Positions 8,114 through 15,733 of a stretch of DNA of 16,969 nucleotides are shown piece by piece. Numbering within the stretch: the stretch's first letter is position 1; each line of letters starts with the position of its first letter. The notes below the pieces were generated by a model. It was given only the letters and a program-made list of their open reading frames with translations. It was not told the DNA's origin and did no database searches. Origin of the DNA: Gammaproteobacteria bacterium (GTDB lineage Bacteria > Pseudomonadota > Gammaproteobacteria > Pseudomonadales > Pseudohongiellaceae); assembly GCA_016762995.1 (NCBI GenBank), contig JAESUT010000007.1:1-16969 (forward strand). The letters are read 5' to 3'. A program made the position numbers and the translations under genes.

Positions 8114-8211
8114 GTGCTAAGAGATAAATACTATTCGTTTGGTGTTAGTAGTTAGATACTATTAGTTAAGTGCTACCAGTTAGATGCCAAGAACTAAGCG
8201 TTGACCACTAG
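8114..8211. repeat. Degenerate 14-bp (28-bp) tandem repeats upstream of the DnaT-like gene
   Basis: Seven consecutive 14-base units can be laid out: GTGCTAAGAGATAA, ATACTATTCGTTTG, GTGTTAGTAGTTAG, ATACTATTAGTTAA, GTGCTACCAGTTAG, ATGCCAAGAACTAA and GCGTTGACCACTAG. They alternate in two types, giving a 28-bp higher period; the first two 28-mers agree at 20 of 28 positions and the second and third at 19 of 28. Many units end in TTAG or TTAA, hinting at an older 7-bp core. The array lies immediately 5' of the DnaT-like gene, between it and a divergent kinase gene. Confidence 0.6.
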
Positions 8212-8285
8212 ACAAAAAGAGAGGCGATCGCATAGCCGCAGTAGAACTTGAATTACTGATTCGATGCTAACACAGGATGTTTTGC

Positions 8286-8305
8286 GAACACACCGAACAG
8301 TGTTC
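8286..8305. promoter_or_regulatory. GAACA/TGTTC palindrome cluster, possible operator upstream of the kinase gene
   Basis: GAACAGTGTTC (8295-8305) is an 11-bp palindrome with one central base. A further GAACAC at 8286-8291 can pair instead with the GTGTTC at 8300-8305. The cluster is 50-70 bp before the kinase start, a plausible promoter-proximal position. It may be a repressor site or a small hairpin. No factor can be assigned from sequence alone. Confidence 0.35.
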
Positions 8306-8355
8306 ACAGAATCAATTTTTGCCTTTGCATTTTCTTAACTGGTAATCTACACACA

Positions 8356-9234
8356 ATGTATCAACAGCTTATTAAAGATTTTATTCAACAGGAGCGCCTC
8401 CCATCAACTTATTTGCTGGATGCGACGCAGTGCTTCTTACCGCTGGTTCGCGATATAAAAGTTGAACTTCAATCGAATAGGCAAGGTCCATTCCTAATCG
8501 GCATCAACGGCGCCCAGGGTACGGGCAAATCAACAATGGCCAAATTGCTTGGCGCATTGCTTACTAAGAGCGGACATCGCGTGGCGACTCTCTCCATCGA
8601 TGATTTTTACTATTCCAAGGCGAAACGGCAAGCATTGGCAGACACGGTTCATCCACTACTGCGTTCTCGCGGCGTACCTGGAACTCACGATGTATCTCTG
8701 GCGCTGCGCCTGTTGGATCAACTCTGCTCCGCAGGACCTGAACAGCAAGTCACCCTCCCAGGATTCGACAAGTCAATCGATGACTGTAGGCCAGTTGAGA
8801 CCTGCGAGAAAATTCGCGGGCCGGTAGACCTCATAATTCTCGAAGGTTGGTTCATCGGGGTTAAGCCGCAACCAAAGGATAAGCTCAGCCCGGCCATCAA
8901 CGAACTGGAAGCCAATGAGGACAGCGACGGACGTTGGCGTGCCTACGTCAATAAACAACTGGCGGGCACTTACCAAATCCTGTTCGAGAAAATTAACTTA
9001 CTGCTGATGTTACAGGCTCCGGGGTTCGAGCAGGTCTTAGAATGGCGCAGCTTGCAGGAGGAGAAGCTGCGCGCACACGCGGCGACGGACGCCAGCGCCC
9101 TGATGGAGGCCAAAGCCATCGAACGCTTCATTCAACATTTTGAACGCCTAACGCGTCACTGCCTGCAGACACTTCCAGACTCGGTGGACCGAGTTTTTCG
9201 GCTTGATGCCGAGCACCGCATCCACCTGAGCTAA
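8356..9234 (+). CDS. P-loop kinase of the D-glycerate 3-kinase / YGR205W family
   Basis: The 292-residue protein is a P-loop phosphotransferase resembling plant-type D-glycerate 3-kinase and the yeast YGR205W protein. Visible motifs are Walker A GAQGTGKST (52-60), SIDDFYYS (80-87) where the aspartates probably face Mg and substrate, the family stretch HPLLRSRGVPGTHD (99-112), and ILEGWFIGVKP (161-171) as the Walker B region. Glycerate phosphorylation to 3-phosphoglycerate is the usual assignment, but bacterial members are mostly untested, so substrate is uncertain. The ATG at 8356 has no strong Shine-Dalgarno. It is divergent from the DnaT-like gene and its stop is 7 bp from the end of the convergent permease gene. 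Confidence 0.8.
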   Translation: MYQQLIKDFIQQERLPSTYLLDATQCFLPLVRDIKVELQSNRQGPFLIGINGAQGTGKSTMAKLLGALLTKSGHRVATLSIDDFYYSKAKRQALADTVHPLLRSRGVPGTHDVSLALRLLDQLCSAGPEQQVTLPGFDKSIDDCRPVETCEKIRGPVDLIILEGWFIGVKPQPKDKLSPAINELEANEDSDGRWRAYVNKQLAGTYQILFEKINLLLMLQAPGFEQVLEWRSLQEEKLRAHAATDASALMEAKAIERFIQHFERLTRHCLQTLPDSVDRVFRLDAEHRIHLS

Positions 9235-9241
9235 CCCTGAT

Positions 9242-10318
9242 CTAGGTCGACTCGACCATCTTTGGCTCTTTCACCTTGCTAGACTTACTCGTTCTATTCT
9301 CAAATAAGGGCTGCAGCCAAACCCTCGCGAGCAATACACATAACAACACCGCGGCTAACTGCCTCCATAGCGGATAGCTCTCGCCATGTTCCATCATCGA
9401 AATCTGCAACTGCCAACCGAAGGCTGCATAAAGTTCGTTCAAGATGAGTCCACTGGCTATAGCCGTCACAATCACGCCCACCATATAGGCGGCTAGTGAG
9501 CGCATCCCCAACTGCTCCTTAATCACGCCCATGGTGGCAATATTCGTAGCGGGACCTGTCAGCATAAACACCAGAGCAGCGCCGGGCGAGATGCCTGCGA
9601 AGAGTAAGCCAGCTGCAACAGGAGTCGAGGCTGTTGCACATATGTACATAGGCAGGCCCACGATCACCATAACAATCATTGCCAGCAGACCATCTCCCCA
9701 CTGCAGGAAGAAAGATTGCGGAACAACAGCCGTAATGATAGTCGCCGCCACCAAGCCGATGATCAGCCATTTCGCCGTATCGGAGATCATACGACCATAG
9801 CCATATTGCACCGCGCTGATCATTTTCTCACCTAGACTTAGCTCTACCTCAACCTGTTCTTGCTGTTTACTGTGGCAGCAACTGCTTTGGGCCTTAACCG
9901 GTGCTGCTATCTCCTCTTCTTTGTCGAAACTATTCACCAACACGCCGGCAATGATCGCGCTCGTCAATGCCGCAATCGGTCTAGCGATCGCAAATACTGG
10001 CCCGAGAACCGCGTAGGAAAAAGCAATCGAATCAACTCCCGTTTCCGGAGTAGCCACTAAAAAGGAAGATGTGGCACCTTTTGATGCTCCCGCCTTGCGC
10101 ACTGCCAATGCAGTGGGAATTACCCCGCAGGAACACAGCGGCAGAGGCGCCCCGATAAAAGCGCCCTTTACAATAGAAACGAAGCCCGGCTTTGCCAACT
10201 GCTTGTGCACCCACTCGCTAGGAATAACCTGCTTGATGATGCCCGCTAATAGGTAGCCGATAAGCAGCCAAGGCGCACTCTCGATAAGTAGATTCCAAAA
10301 TATTGTTAGTAAGTTCAT
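9242..10318 (-). CDS. Metal efflux permease, SO_0444 / ArsP-type (DUF318) family
   Basis: This 358-residue polytopic membrane protein belongs to the permease family of COG0701/PF03773 and most resembles the Cu/Zn efflux subgroup named after Shewanella SO_0444. About eight to ten hydrophobic segments are visible in two halves. Family motifs are PLPLCSCGVIP (58-68), TPETGVDSI (90-98), PMYICATASTP (223-233) and TGPATNIATMG (254-264). Between the halves is a hydrophilic loop with SSCCHS (145-150), a likely metal-binding site. A Ser/Lys-rich tail ends the protein. The start lies 15 bp after the stop of the MerR-type regulator, so the two form an operon driven by the promoter at 10801-10831. The substrate is most likely zinc or copper, by analogy and by the ZntR-like regulator. 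Confidence 0.85.
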   Translation of the reverse strand: MNLLTIFWNLLIESAPWLLIGYLLAGIIKQVIPSEWVHKQLAKPGFVSIVKGAFIGAPLPLCSCGVIPTALAVRKAGASKGATSSFLVATPETGVDSIAFSYAVLGPVFAIARPIAALTSAIIAGVLVNSFDKEEEIAAPVKAQSSCCHSKQQEQVEVELSLGEKMISAVQYGYGRMISDTAKWLIIGLVAATIITAVVPQSFFLQWGDGLLAMIVMVIVGLPMYICATASTPVAAGLLFAGISPGAALVFMLTGPATNIATMGVIKEQLGMRSLAAYMVGVIVTAIASGLILNELYAAFGWQLQISMMEHGESYPLWRQLAAVLLCVLLARVWLQPLFENRTSKSSKVKEPKMVEST

Positions 10319-10333
10319 TTTGAGTGTCCTCGA

Positions 10334-10756
10334 TTAATTCTTGTCTTCTTTAGAGCGCCCCGCATCGAGAGCCTCCATGATCGAACAATGCGTAGCATTC
10401 TCCGGGCCGCCACAGCAACTCTCTAACAGCAGCTCTAGCGTCTGCTGCATTGACTGCAGTTCTGCCAATTTGGCGTTTACCTGAAGCAACTTCTTCTGGG
10501 TAATGTCGGTAACTTCCTGACAGCTATGGCTCTGCTTATCTACCCGAATAGAGAGCAACTGCTGGATATCATCGAGAGAGAAGCCAGTATTGCGCGCGGT
10601 CTTTACAAACTGCACACGGCGCACGTCCAACTCGGTGTAGAAACGATAGCCCGCCTCGCTTCGGTTGCTGGCGCTAACCAGACCATGTTTCTCGTAATAA
10701 CGCAGAGTATGGGCTGAAAGCCCCGTCTGCTGTGACACTTCACTAATTTTCAACAT
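10334..10756 (-). CDS. MerR-family metal-responsive regulator, ZntR-like
   Basis: The 140-residue protein has an N-terminal MerR winged helix (LKISEVSQQTGLSAHTLRYYEKHGLV, residues 2-27), a dimerisation helix (about 80-113) and a C-terminal metal loop. Cys79, Cys114, Cys115 and Cys124 fall at the same numbers as the zinc ligands of E. coli ZntR, in HSCQE and CCGG-x6-C. The ZntR ligand His119 is replaced by Glu119, with a histidine at 123 instead. The start is the ATG at 10754-10756. A longer frame would open at TTG 10829-10831, but that codon is part of the -35 hexamer of the gene's own promoter and so is not transcribed. It probably senses Zn(II), perhaps another divalent or thiophilic metal, and activates the downstream permease together with itself. 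Confidence 0.92.
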   Translation of the reverse strand: MLKISEVSQQTGLSAHTLRYYEKHGLVSASNRSEAGYRFYTELDVRRVQFVKTARNTGFSLDDIQQLLSIRVDKQSHSCQEVTDITQKKLLQVNAKLAELQSMQQTLELLLESCCGGPENATHCSIMEALDAGRSKEDKN

Positions 10757-10800
10757 GTCCTCGCCCCCAAATCTACGCCAATTGGCTGAAATTGGAGGCA

Positions 10801-10831
10801 AGTATAAGCTTAGAGTTAACTCTAAGGTCAA
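10801..10831 (-). promoter_or_regulatory. MerR-type promoter and operator for the regulator-permease operon
   Basis: On the minus strand the -35 TTGACC (10826-10831) and -10 TATACT (10801-10806) are separated by 19 bp (10807-10825), the over-long spacer characteristic of MerR-activated promoters. The spacer is filled by the perfect 18-bp palindrome CTTAGAGTTAACTCTAAG (10809-10826). It drives the regulator itself and, 15 bp beyond that gene's end, the permease. The regulator's ATG is 44 bp downstream of the -10 hexamer. Confidence 0.92.
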
Positions 10832-10869
10832 TAGCGAATTTAAAACGAAGGGCTGTACGAGCCGAAGAC

Positions 10870-11535
10870 TCAGCTCAGCGTGCGACCTATCCAGTCAGCG
10901 ATATCTACAATCTGCTGCGGGCACAGCGAATGCTCCATGGGGTAGCTGTTGTATTCAGGCACGAATCCCAGACTCTGTAGCGTAACTACGCTCTTCTTCC
11001 CTAGCGCCTCTGACACCACCGGGTCCATGCTGCCGTGGCAGATCAATATCGGCAACCCGCTCTGGATAGGATTGACCTTGATGCTGTCCGCTGTCGCAAA
11101 ATAGGTTGATAGCGCCATTATGCCCGCCAAAGGCTTGGGATAGGTCAGTCCTGCTTCAAAGGAAACCGCGCCGCCCTGCGAGAAGCCTGCAACAACAATG
11201 CGCCGGCTGTCGACACCGCGCTCGATCTCTCTAGTGATGAGTGCGTGCACCCCGGCCGCGGATTGTCGCAGCTGCTCTTCATCGACGTGTCGATCGATGT
11301 CCATCTCCTTAATGTCGTACCAAGCAGGCATGACGAAGCCGTTGTTGATCGATACCGGGATAGATGGCGCATGTGGGAAAATGAATCGTACCCCAACACC
11401 ATCAGGCAAACTCAACTGCGGCACCAGCGGTGCAAAGTCACTTCCATCCGCACCAAGGCCATGCAGCCAAATAATCGACGCATTCACGTCCACGCCATCT
11501 GGCGATTCAATCTCAATTGCAGGTAGTAATTCCAT
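10870..11535 (-). CDS. Carboxylesterase / lysophospholipase-like alpha/beta hydrolase
   Basis: The 221-residue cytoplasmic protein belongs to the phospholipase/carboxylesterase family (Abhydrolase_2, PF02230), which hydrolyses short acyl esters and sometimes lysophospholipids or thioesters. Motifs are WLHGLGADGSDF (23-34, oxyanion region), PHAPSIPVSINNGFVMPAWYD (54-74 region), the nucleophile elbow GFSQGG with Ser119, the acid HGSMDPVV with Asp171, and the base MEHSLC with His202. Length equals the family norm of about 220. No signal peptide. It lies just upstream of the MerR promoter but appears to be its own unit; the substrate cannot be deduced. Confidence 0.9.
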   Translation of the reverse strand: MELLPAIEIESPDGVDVNASIIWLHGLGADGSDFAPLVPQLSLPDGVGVRFIFPHAPSIPVSINNGFVMPAWYDIKEMDIDRHVDEEQLRQSAAGVHALITREIERGVDSRRIVVAGFSQGGAVSFEAGLTYPKPLAGIMALSTYFATADSIKVNPIQSGLPILICHGSMDPVVSEALGKKSVVTLQSLGFVPEYNSYPMEHSLCPQQIVDIADWIGRTLS

Positions 11536-11755
11536 AACGCTTCTTTCCCTTTTCAGAGTCTCCCATTTTGACCGCCTCTTCCCTGCTCAGCGCCCCTGCT
11601 TACGGTAATGCAGTTCGGGTTTATAGCAGGCACGGATTGCCACCGCAACTCATGGATTGCGATTCTCATCGCTGGGTTTCTGTGTTTTACTCGTTACAAA
11701 TTAGTCGTGCAGAAGAGATGCACAACAATAGCTTACATTTGATTGGTACAAGACG

Positions 11756-13015
11756 ATGGAAATATCAGAACAAAAAAATAGTCTAGCAAAGACTAAGCGC
11801 TCTTCATTTTCATTACTCGCAATTTCTCTACTATTAACGGCTCTCGCATCAAACCCCTTTACGTTTGCGCAGGAACAAAACGACCCGCGTTGGGTGACTA
11901 CTTGGAGTGCCTCTCCTAGCACCCTACCCGGTGAAGATGACCCCGACAATAGCCCGCTAGGGCAAACGCTACGCTTAATCGTCCATAGCAGTGTAGGTGG
12001 TAGCAGTGTGCGTATTCGTCTCAGCAATGCCCACGGCAACCAAGCAATTACTATTGGTGCTGCCAGCATTGCATTGCAATCTTCCGGAAGCTCGATTCAA
12101 CCTAGTACGAGCAAGCCTTTGGAGTTCGCGGGTCAGTCCTGGGTCTCAATACCCAAGGGTGCAATTGTTTTTAGCGACCCCCTCAACTATGACCTGCCCG
12201 AGATGACAAACCTAAGCGTTAGTCTCTATCTGCCGGAGGACAGCGGATTTCTGACCGCACATGCGCTGTCGAATCAAACCAACTATGTATCTAGCGATTC
12301 AGATCAGACTAGCTCTATGGACCTAAGCAATCGAACAGAAACTGCGGCCTGGCCGTTACTGACTGCCATCGACGTAATTAATTCCAATTCGTTTTCCGCA
12401 GTCGTCGTGGTGGGAGATTCCATCACCGATGGCTGGGGGTCTACATTGAGCGCCAATCAGCGCTGGCCGAACCATTTTACTAGAAGGCTCTTCGCGGACA
12501 GCAGCGCGCGGAAATATGCGATTGTGAATGCTGGCATAAGCGGCAATAGGGTAACGAGTGAGGGCAACTCGTTGTTTGGGCAAAATCTACAGGCTCGCTT
12601 CGAACGCGACGTGCTAGCGCTAAGCAATGTGACTCATATTGTCCTAATGGAAGGCATCAATGACATCGGCATGTCTCCCAGCGGCGATTTAATATCCGCC
12701 GCCGAAGTCATCGCGGGCTATCGACAGGTCATAGCTAGGGCCCATGCGCATGGAATACAAGTTATAGGTGCTACCCTCACACCCTATGAAGGAGCGGCCT
12801 ACTTCACCGCCGAGGGAGAGCTCGTACGGCAGAACATCAATGCCTTCATTCGTAGCGGCGGCGAGTTCGATGGCGTTATCGATTTTGAGAAGGCACTGCA
12901 AGACCCCGCCAACCCGAGCCGCATTCTTACTGAATTTACCACGGACCATTTACACCCCAATGATGCCGGCTATGCGGCAATGGCCAATATCATCGAGATT
13001 GCCCTATTCGATTGA
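11756..13015 (+). CDS. Exported SGNH/GDSL-family hydrolase
   Basis: This is a secreted or periplasmic esterase of the SGNH fold, a family that often removes acetyl groups from carbohydrates or hydrolyses lipids. The 419-residue precursor has a signal peptide: a basic stretch to residue 16, a hydrophobic core at about 18-31, and likely cleavage after TFA38. Residues about 44-205 form a beta-rich domain containing GGSSVRIRLSNAHG. The catalytic domain follows: block I VVGDSITDG with nucleophile Ser222, block II NAGISGNR with Gly263/Asn264 nearby, block III GINDI (300-304), and block V DHLHPNDAGY with Asp397 and His400. It may cleave sugar esters given this architecture, but the substrate is not proven. 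It is a single plus-strand unit divergent from the carboxylesterase gene; the 220-bp gap between them shows no clear promoter. Confidence 0.9.
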   Translation: MEISEQKNSLAKTKRSSFSLLAISLLLTALASNPFTFAQEQNDPRWVTTWSASPSTLPGEDDPDNSPLGQTLRLIVHSSVGGSSVRIRLSNAHGNQAITIGAASIALQSSGSSIQPSTSKPLEFAGQSWVSIPKGAIVFSDPLNYDLPEMTNLSVSLYLPEDSGFLTAHALSNQTNYVSSDSDQTSSMDLSNRTETAAWPLLTAIDVINSNSFSAVVVVGDSITDGWGSTLSANQRWPNHFTRRLFADSSARKYAIVNAGISGNRVTSEGNSLFGQNLQARFERDVLALSNVTHIVLMEGINDIGMSPSGDLISAAEVIAGYRQVIARAHAHGIQVIGATLTPYEGAAYFTAEGELVRQNINAFIRSGGEFDGVIDFEKALQDPANPSRILTEFTTDHLHPNDAGYAAMANIIEIALFD

Positions 13016-13026
13016 CTGATCGTTGA

Positions 13027-13075
13027 CAGCATCATTTGTCATCAATGCTGCCACCCTCAGCAGTACTTTTGCTGA
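13027..13075 (+). other. Pair of short hairpins with alternative pairing between the SGNH hydrolase gene and ppc
   Basis: CAGCAT (13027-13032) pairs with ATGCTG (13045-13050), and TCAGCA (13057-13062) pairs with TGCTGA (13070-13075). The second and third elements can also pair with each other (TGCTG, 7-base loop, CAGCA). This could be the 3' end structure of the hydrolase transcript or a leader structure for ppc, which starts at 13136. No T-run follows, so ordinary intrinsic termination is not supported. Confidence 0.35.
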
Positions 13076-13135
13076 CACAAGCCCAACGAAAATAAAACCT
13101 GTTCGCAGGCAAACACTAACTAAAAATGGAAAACG

Positions 13136-15706
13136 ATGAGCGATTCACTCTCCACTAAATTCGAAGAACTGATTGGCCTGAACTATCAACTCTACAACGG
13201 CCTGTTTCTCACTCTACCTCTTGATGCGGTAGAAAAGACTGGATTGCTATTGCCGCTATTAGACGCCGCCTGCCAGCAAGGCCTCAAAGACGGCAAGAGC
13301 CCCGATGTAATCATCGAAGAATTTTTTGACCTGCACAAACCACACTTTACGCCCAAAGATAAAAATAATTTCCTATTCAAAATTATTCAATACGTCGAAC
13401 GGCAGGTAGTACTCGTTGACGCACTTGAAGACGCGGCCTATCGCAAAATGCATCAGGTCGACAAACTCAAAATTTTGCAGACAGTCGTTGATAACGTCGA
13501 GTCGGAAAACTTAGGAGACAAATTCTCGGAGATACTTAAAAATTTCGGCATACGCGTAACGCTCACCGCACACCCCACACAATTTTATCCGGGCCCCGTA
13601 CTCGCAATCATCAACGACTTAACGCGCGCTATTGCTCGCCATGACAATTTTGAGGTACGAAATCTTCTGCAGCAGTTAGGCAACACGCCGTTCTCTCGCA
13701 AGACCAAACCCTCTCCCTATGATGAGGCTGTGCTACTCAGCTGGTACCTAGGCAACATCTTCTACCCAGTAATGGGACAGATAATTGACAAGTTTGCGGG
13801 CCGGCATGAAAGCGCCGTGCTTGAGAATCAAAAACTCATGACAATTGGCTTCTGGCCCGGCGGCGATCGCGATGGCAACCCCTTCGTAAATATCGACACG
13901 ACACGACGTGTCGCCGCAAAGTTACGCTACAGTATCGCGAGTTGTTATCACCGCGATGTTCGCGAACTTAAGAGACGCCTCACTTTCAAGGGTACCTACG
14001 ACATTCTCGATGACATAGAGAAGCAACTGCATGACGAGATGTCCGAGAGCAATCCTGTCTACACACTAGACGCAGAAGCATTGATCGCGAGGCTCGATGA
14101 AATTGAGACTATCCTATTAGAGCATAATCAGGGCCTGTACATAGACAAGCTCCGTTCGTTCAGGCGCAAAGTAACTCTCTTCGGTTTCTATTTCGCGAGC
14201 CTCGATATTCGTCAGGACAGCCGCGTAATTACTCGTGCATTCAACGCAGTCATTGAAGAGAATCCGTCTCTTTTTGCAGGTTTGGATGATCTTAGCGAGA
14301 CAGAGCAGGTAGAGAGATTGCTAAGTATCTCCGGCACTGTCGACACCCCTTCTATCAATGATGAAGTCTTGTTGGATACAGTAGGTTCGTTCTCTCTAAT
14401 TGATGACATTCAATCCCTCAACGGTGAGCAGGGATGCCATCGCTATATTATTAGCAACTGCCATGGACCAATTGACATGGCGCGAGTCTATGCGTTTTTT
14501 CAACTATGTGGCTGGCAAGACAAGACCCTAAGCGTCGACATCGTGCCCCTGTTCGAATCGATTAACGATCTGGATAACGCCGGCGAGTACATGCGCAGCA
14601 TTTATACGAATCCGATTTACCGACAACATCTCGTCAATCGCGGCAATCGACAAACCATCATGCTGGGATTCTCCGATGGCACAAAAGATGGCGGCTACTT
14701 GATGGCAAACTGGGCGATCTATAAGGCGAAAGAAAATCTAACTGCCGTGTCCAGAGCAGCAGGTATTGAAGTCATATTCTTCGATGGTCGAGGCGGCCCA
14801 ACAGCCCGCGGCGGCGGCAACGCCTATCTATTTTATGCCGCACTGGGCAAGAAGATTGAAAGCAACGAGATTCAGATGACTGTACAGGGGCAAACTATTA
14901 GCTCCAACTACGGTGTAAAACCCGCGGCGCAACACAACTTGAGCCTGCTGCTCGCGGCTGGCTTGGAAAACAATCTCTATGATCGTTCCGAGAGAGAGAT
15001 AAACAAGGATCAAAGCAGTCTCGTAGAGTCGCTGGCCACTACAAGCCTGAAAAAATACGAATCTTTAAAGCAACACGAGTTGTTTCTTCCTTATCTGGAA
15101 GAGATGAGCACGCTGAACTACTACAACATGACAAACATCGGCAGCCGGCCCGCGAAGAGGGGCAATAGCTCTGAATTAAAATTTGAGGATCTACGAGCGA
15201 TACCGTTCGTCGGAGCTTGGGCGCAGCTGAAACAGAATGTGCCCGGCTACTATGGCCTTGGTACCGCATTAGCGGAGCAGGAAAATGCGGGGCAGCTCGA
15301 CAACTGTATCCAACTCTACAAAGATTCGGGCTTCTTTCGCGCATTGATCGACAACGGCATGCAGAACCTCGCCAAGACCAACTTTCATTTAACCCGTTAT
15401 ATGGGAGAGGACGAACGCTACGGCGATTTCTGGAAGATGATTCACGCGGAGCATGAACTTACCAATGAAATGATTTTGAAGGTCGCCGATCAAGACTTCC
15501 TGTTGCAGGAAAATCCTCGAGCCAGACTTAGCATCGAACTACGCGAGCGCATCGTGCTGCCACTTCTAGTGACGCAGCAGTTCGCCCTGATGAAAATCAA
15601 CGAACTCAGAAGCATCGATGAAAACGATCCACAAATCGAAGACTTTGAGAAGATGGTCGTGCGCTCACTGTATGGCAATATCAATGCCTCGAGAAATTCT
15701 GCGTAG
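13136..15706 (+). CDS. ppc: Phosphoenolpyruvate carboxylase, divergent clade
   Basis: PEPC adds bicarbonate to phosphoenolpyruvate to form oxaloacetate, refilling the TCA cycle. The 856-residue protein is slightly shorter than E. coli PEPC (883). Conserved sites include the catalytic TAHPTQ (His146), GGDRDGNP (242-249), LDIRQDS (356-362), PLFES (471-475) and GFSDGTKDGGYL (511-522). Departures from the usual family are marked: the loop usually reading FFHGRGG-xx-RGG is FFDGRGGPTARGG (548-560), so the family's histidine is Asp550, and the C-terminus is RNSA rather than RNTG. These features recall PEPCs I associate with Bacteroidetes. The ATG at 13136 follows GGA six bases upstream; an ATG at 13126 is out of frame. 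It is a single-gene unit. Confidence 0.93.
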   Translation: MSDSLSTKFEELIGLNYQLYNGLFLTLPLDAVEKTGLLLPLLDAACQQGLKDGKSPDVIIEEFFDLHKPHFTPKDKNNFLFKIIQYVERQVVLVDALEDAAYRKMHQVDKLKILQTVVDNVESENLGDKFSEILKNFGIRVTLTAHPTQFYPGPVLAIINDLTRAIARHDNFEVRNLLQQLGNTPFSRKTKPSPYDEAVLLSWYLGNIFYPVMGQIIDKFAGRHESAVLENQKLMTIGFWPGGDRDGNPFVNIDTTRRVAAKLRYSIASCYHRDVRELKRRLTFKGTYDILDDIEKQLHDEMSESNPVYTLDAEALIARLDEIETILLEHNQGLYIDKLRSFRRKVTLFGFYFASLDIRQDSRVITRAFNAVIEENPSLFAGLDDLSETEQVERLLSISGTVDTPSINDEVLLDTVGSFSLIDDIQSLNGEQGCHRYIISNCHGPIDMARVYAFFQLCGWQDKTLSVDIVPLFESINDLDNAGEYMRSIYTNPIYRQHLVNRGNRQTIMLGFSDGTKDGGYLMANWAIYKAKENLTAVSRAAGIEVIFFDGRGGPTARGGGNAYLFYAALGKKIESNEIQMTVQGQTISSNYGVKPAAQHNLSLLLAAGLENNLYDRSEREINKDQSSLVESLATTSLKKYESLKQHELFLPYLEEMSTLNYYNMTNIGSRPAKRGNSSELKFEDLRAIPFVGAWAQLKQNVPGYYGLGTALAEQENAGQLDNCIQLYKDSGFFRALIDNGMQNLAKTNFHLTRYMGEDERYGDFWKMIHAEHELTNEMILKVADQDFLLQENPRARLSIELRERIVLPLLVTQQFALMKINELRSIDENDPQIEDFEKMVVRSLYGNINASRNSA

Positions 15707-15711
15707 TCTAT

Positions 15712-15726
15712 AGCGCATCCGGCGCT
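15712..15726. terminator. Weak hairpin between convergent ppc and hydrolase genes
   Basis: AGCGC (15712-15716) and GCGCT (15722-15726) form a 5-bp stem with a 5-base loop in the 27-bp gap between two convergent genes. The position suits a shared bidirectional terminator, but the stem is short and no T-run follows on either strand. Confidence 0.25.
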
Positions 15727-15733
15727 GTCCTTG

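Noticed and set aside
8224..8231. GCGATCGC octamer resembling the cyanobacterial HIP1 element
   Set aside because: A single copy of a GATC-containing palindrome; nothing suggests a cyanobacterial genome or a function.
9245..9257. GGTCGACTCGACC palindrome near the convergent kinase and permease ends
   Set aside because: It lies within the last codons of the permease gene and lacks a T-run; a terminator call is not justified.
10757..10831. Longer MerR-type regulator starting at TTG 10829-10831
   Set aside because: The 25 extra codons overlap the -35, operator and -10 of the gene's own promoter and precede the conserved MerR start MLKISEV.
11707..11723. GTGCA/TGCAC inverted repeat before the SGNH hydrolase gene
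   Set aside because: Five-base arms with a seven-base gap are likely by chance, and no promoter could be placed relative to it.
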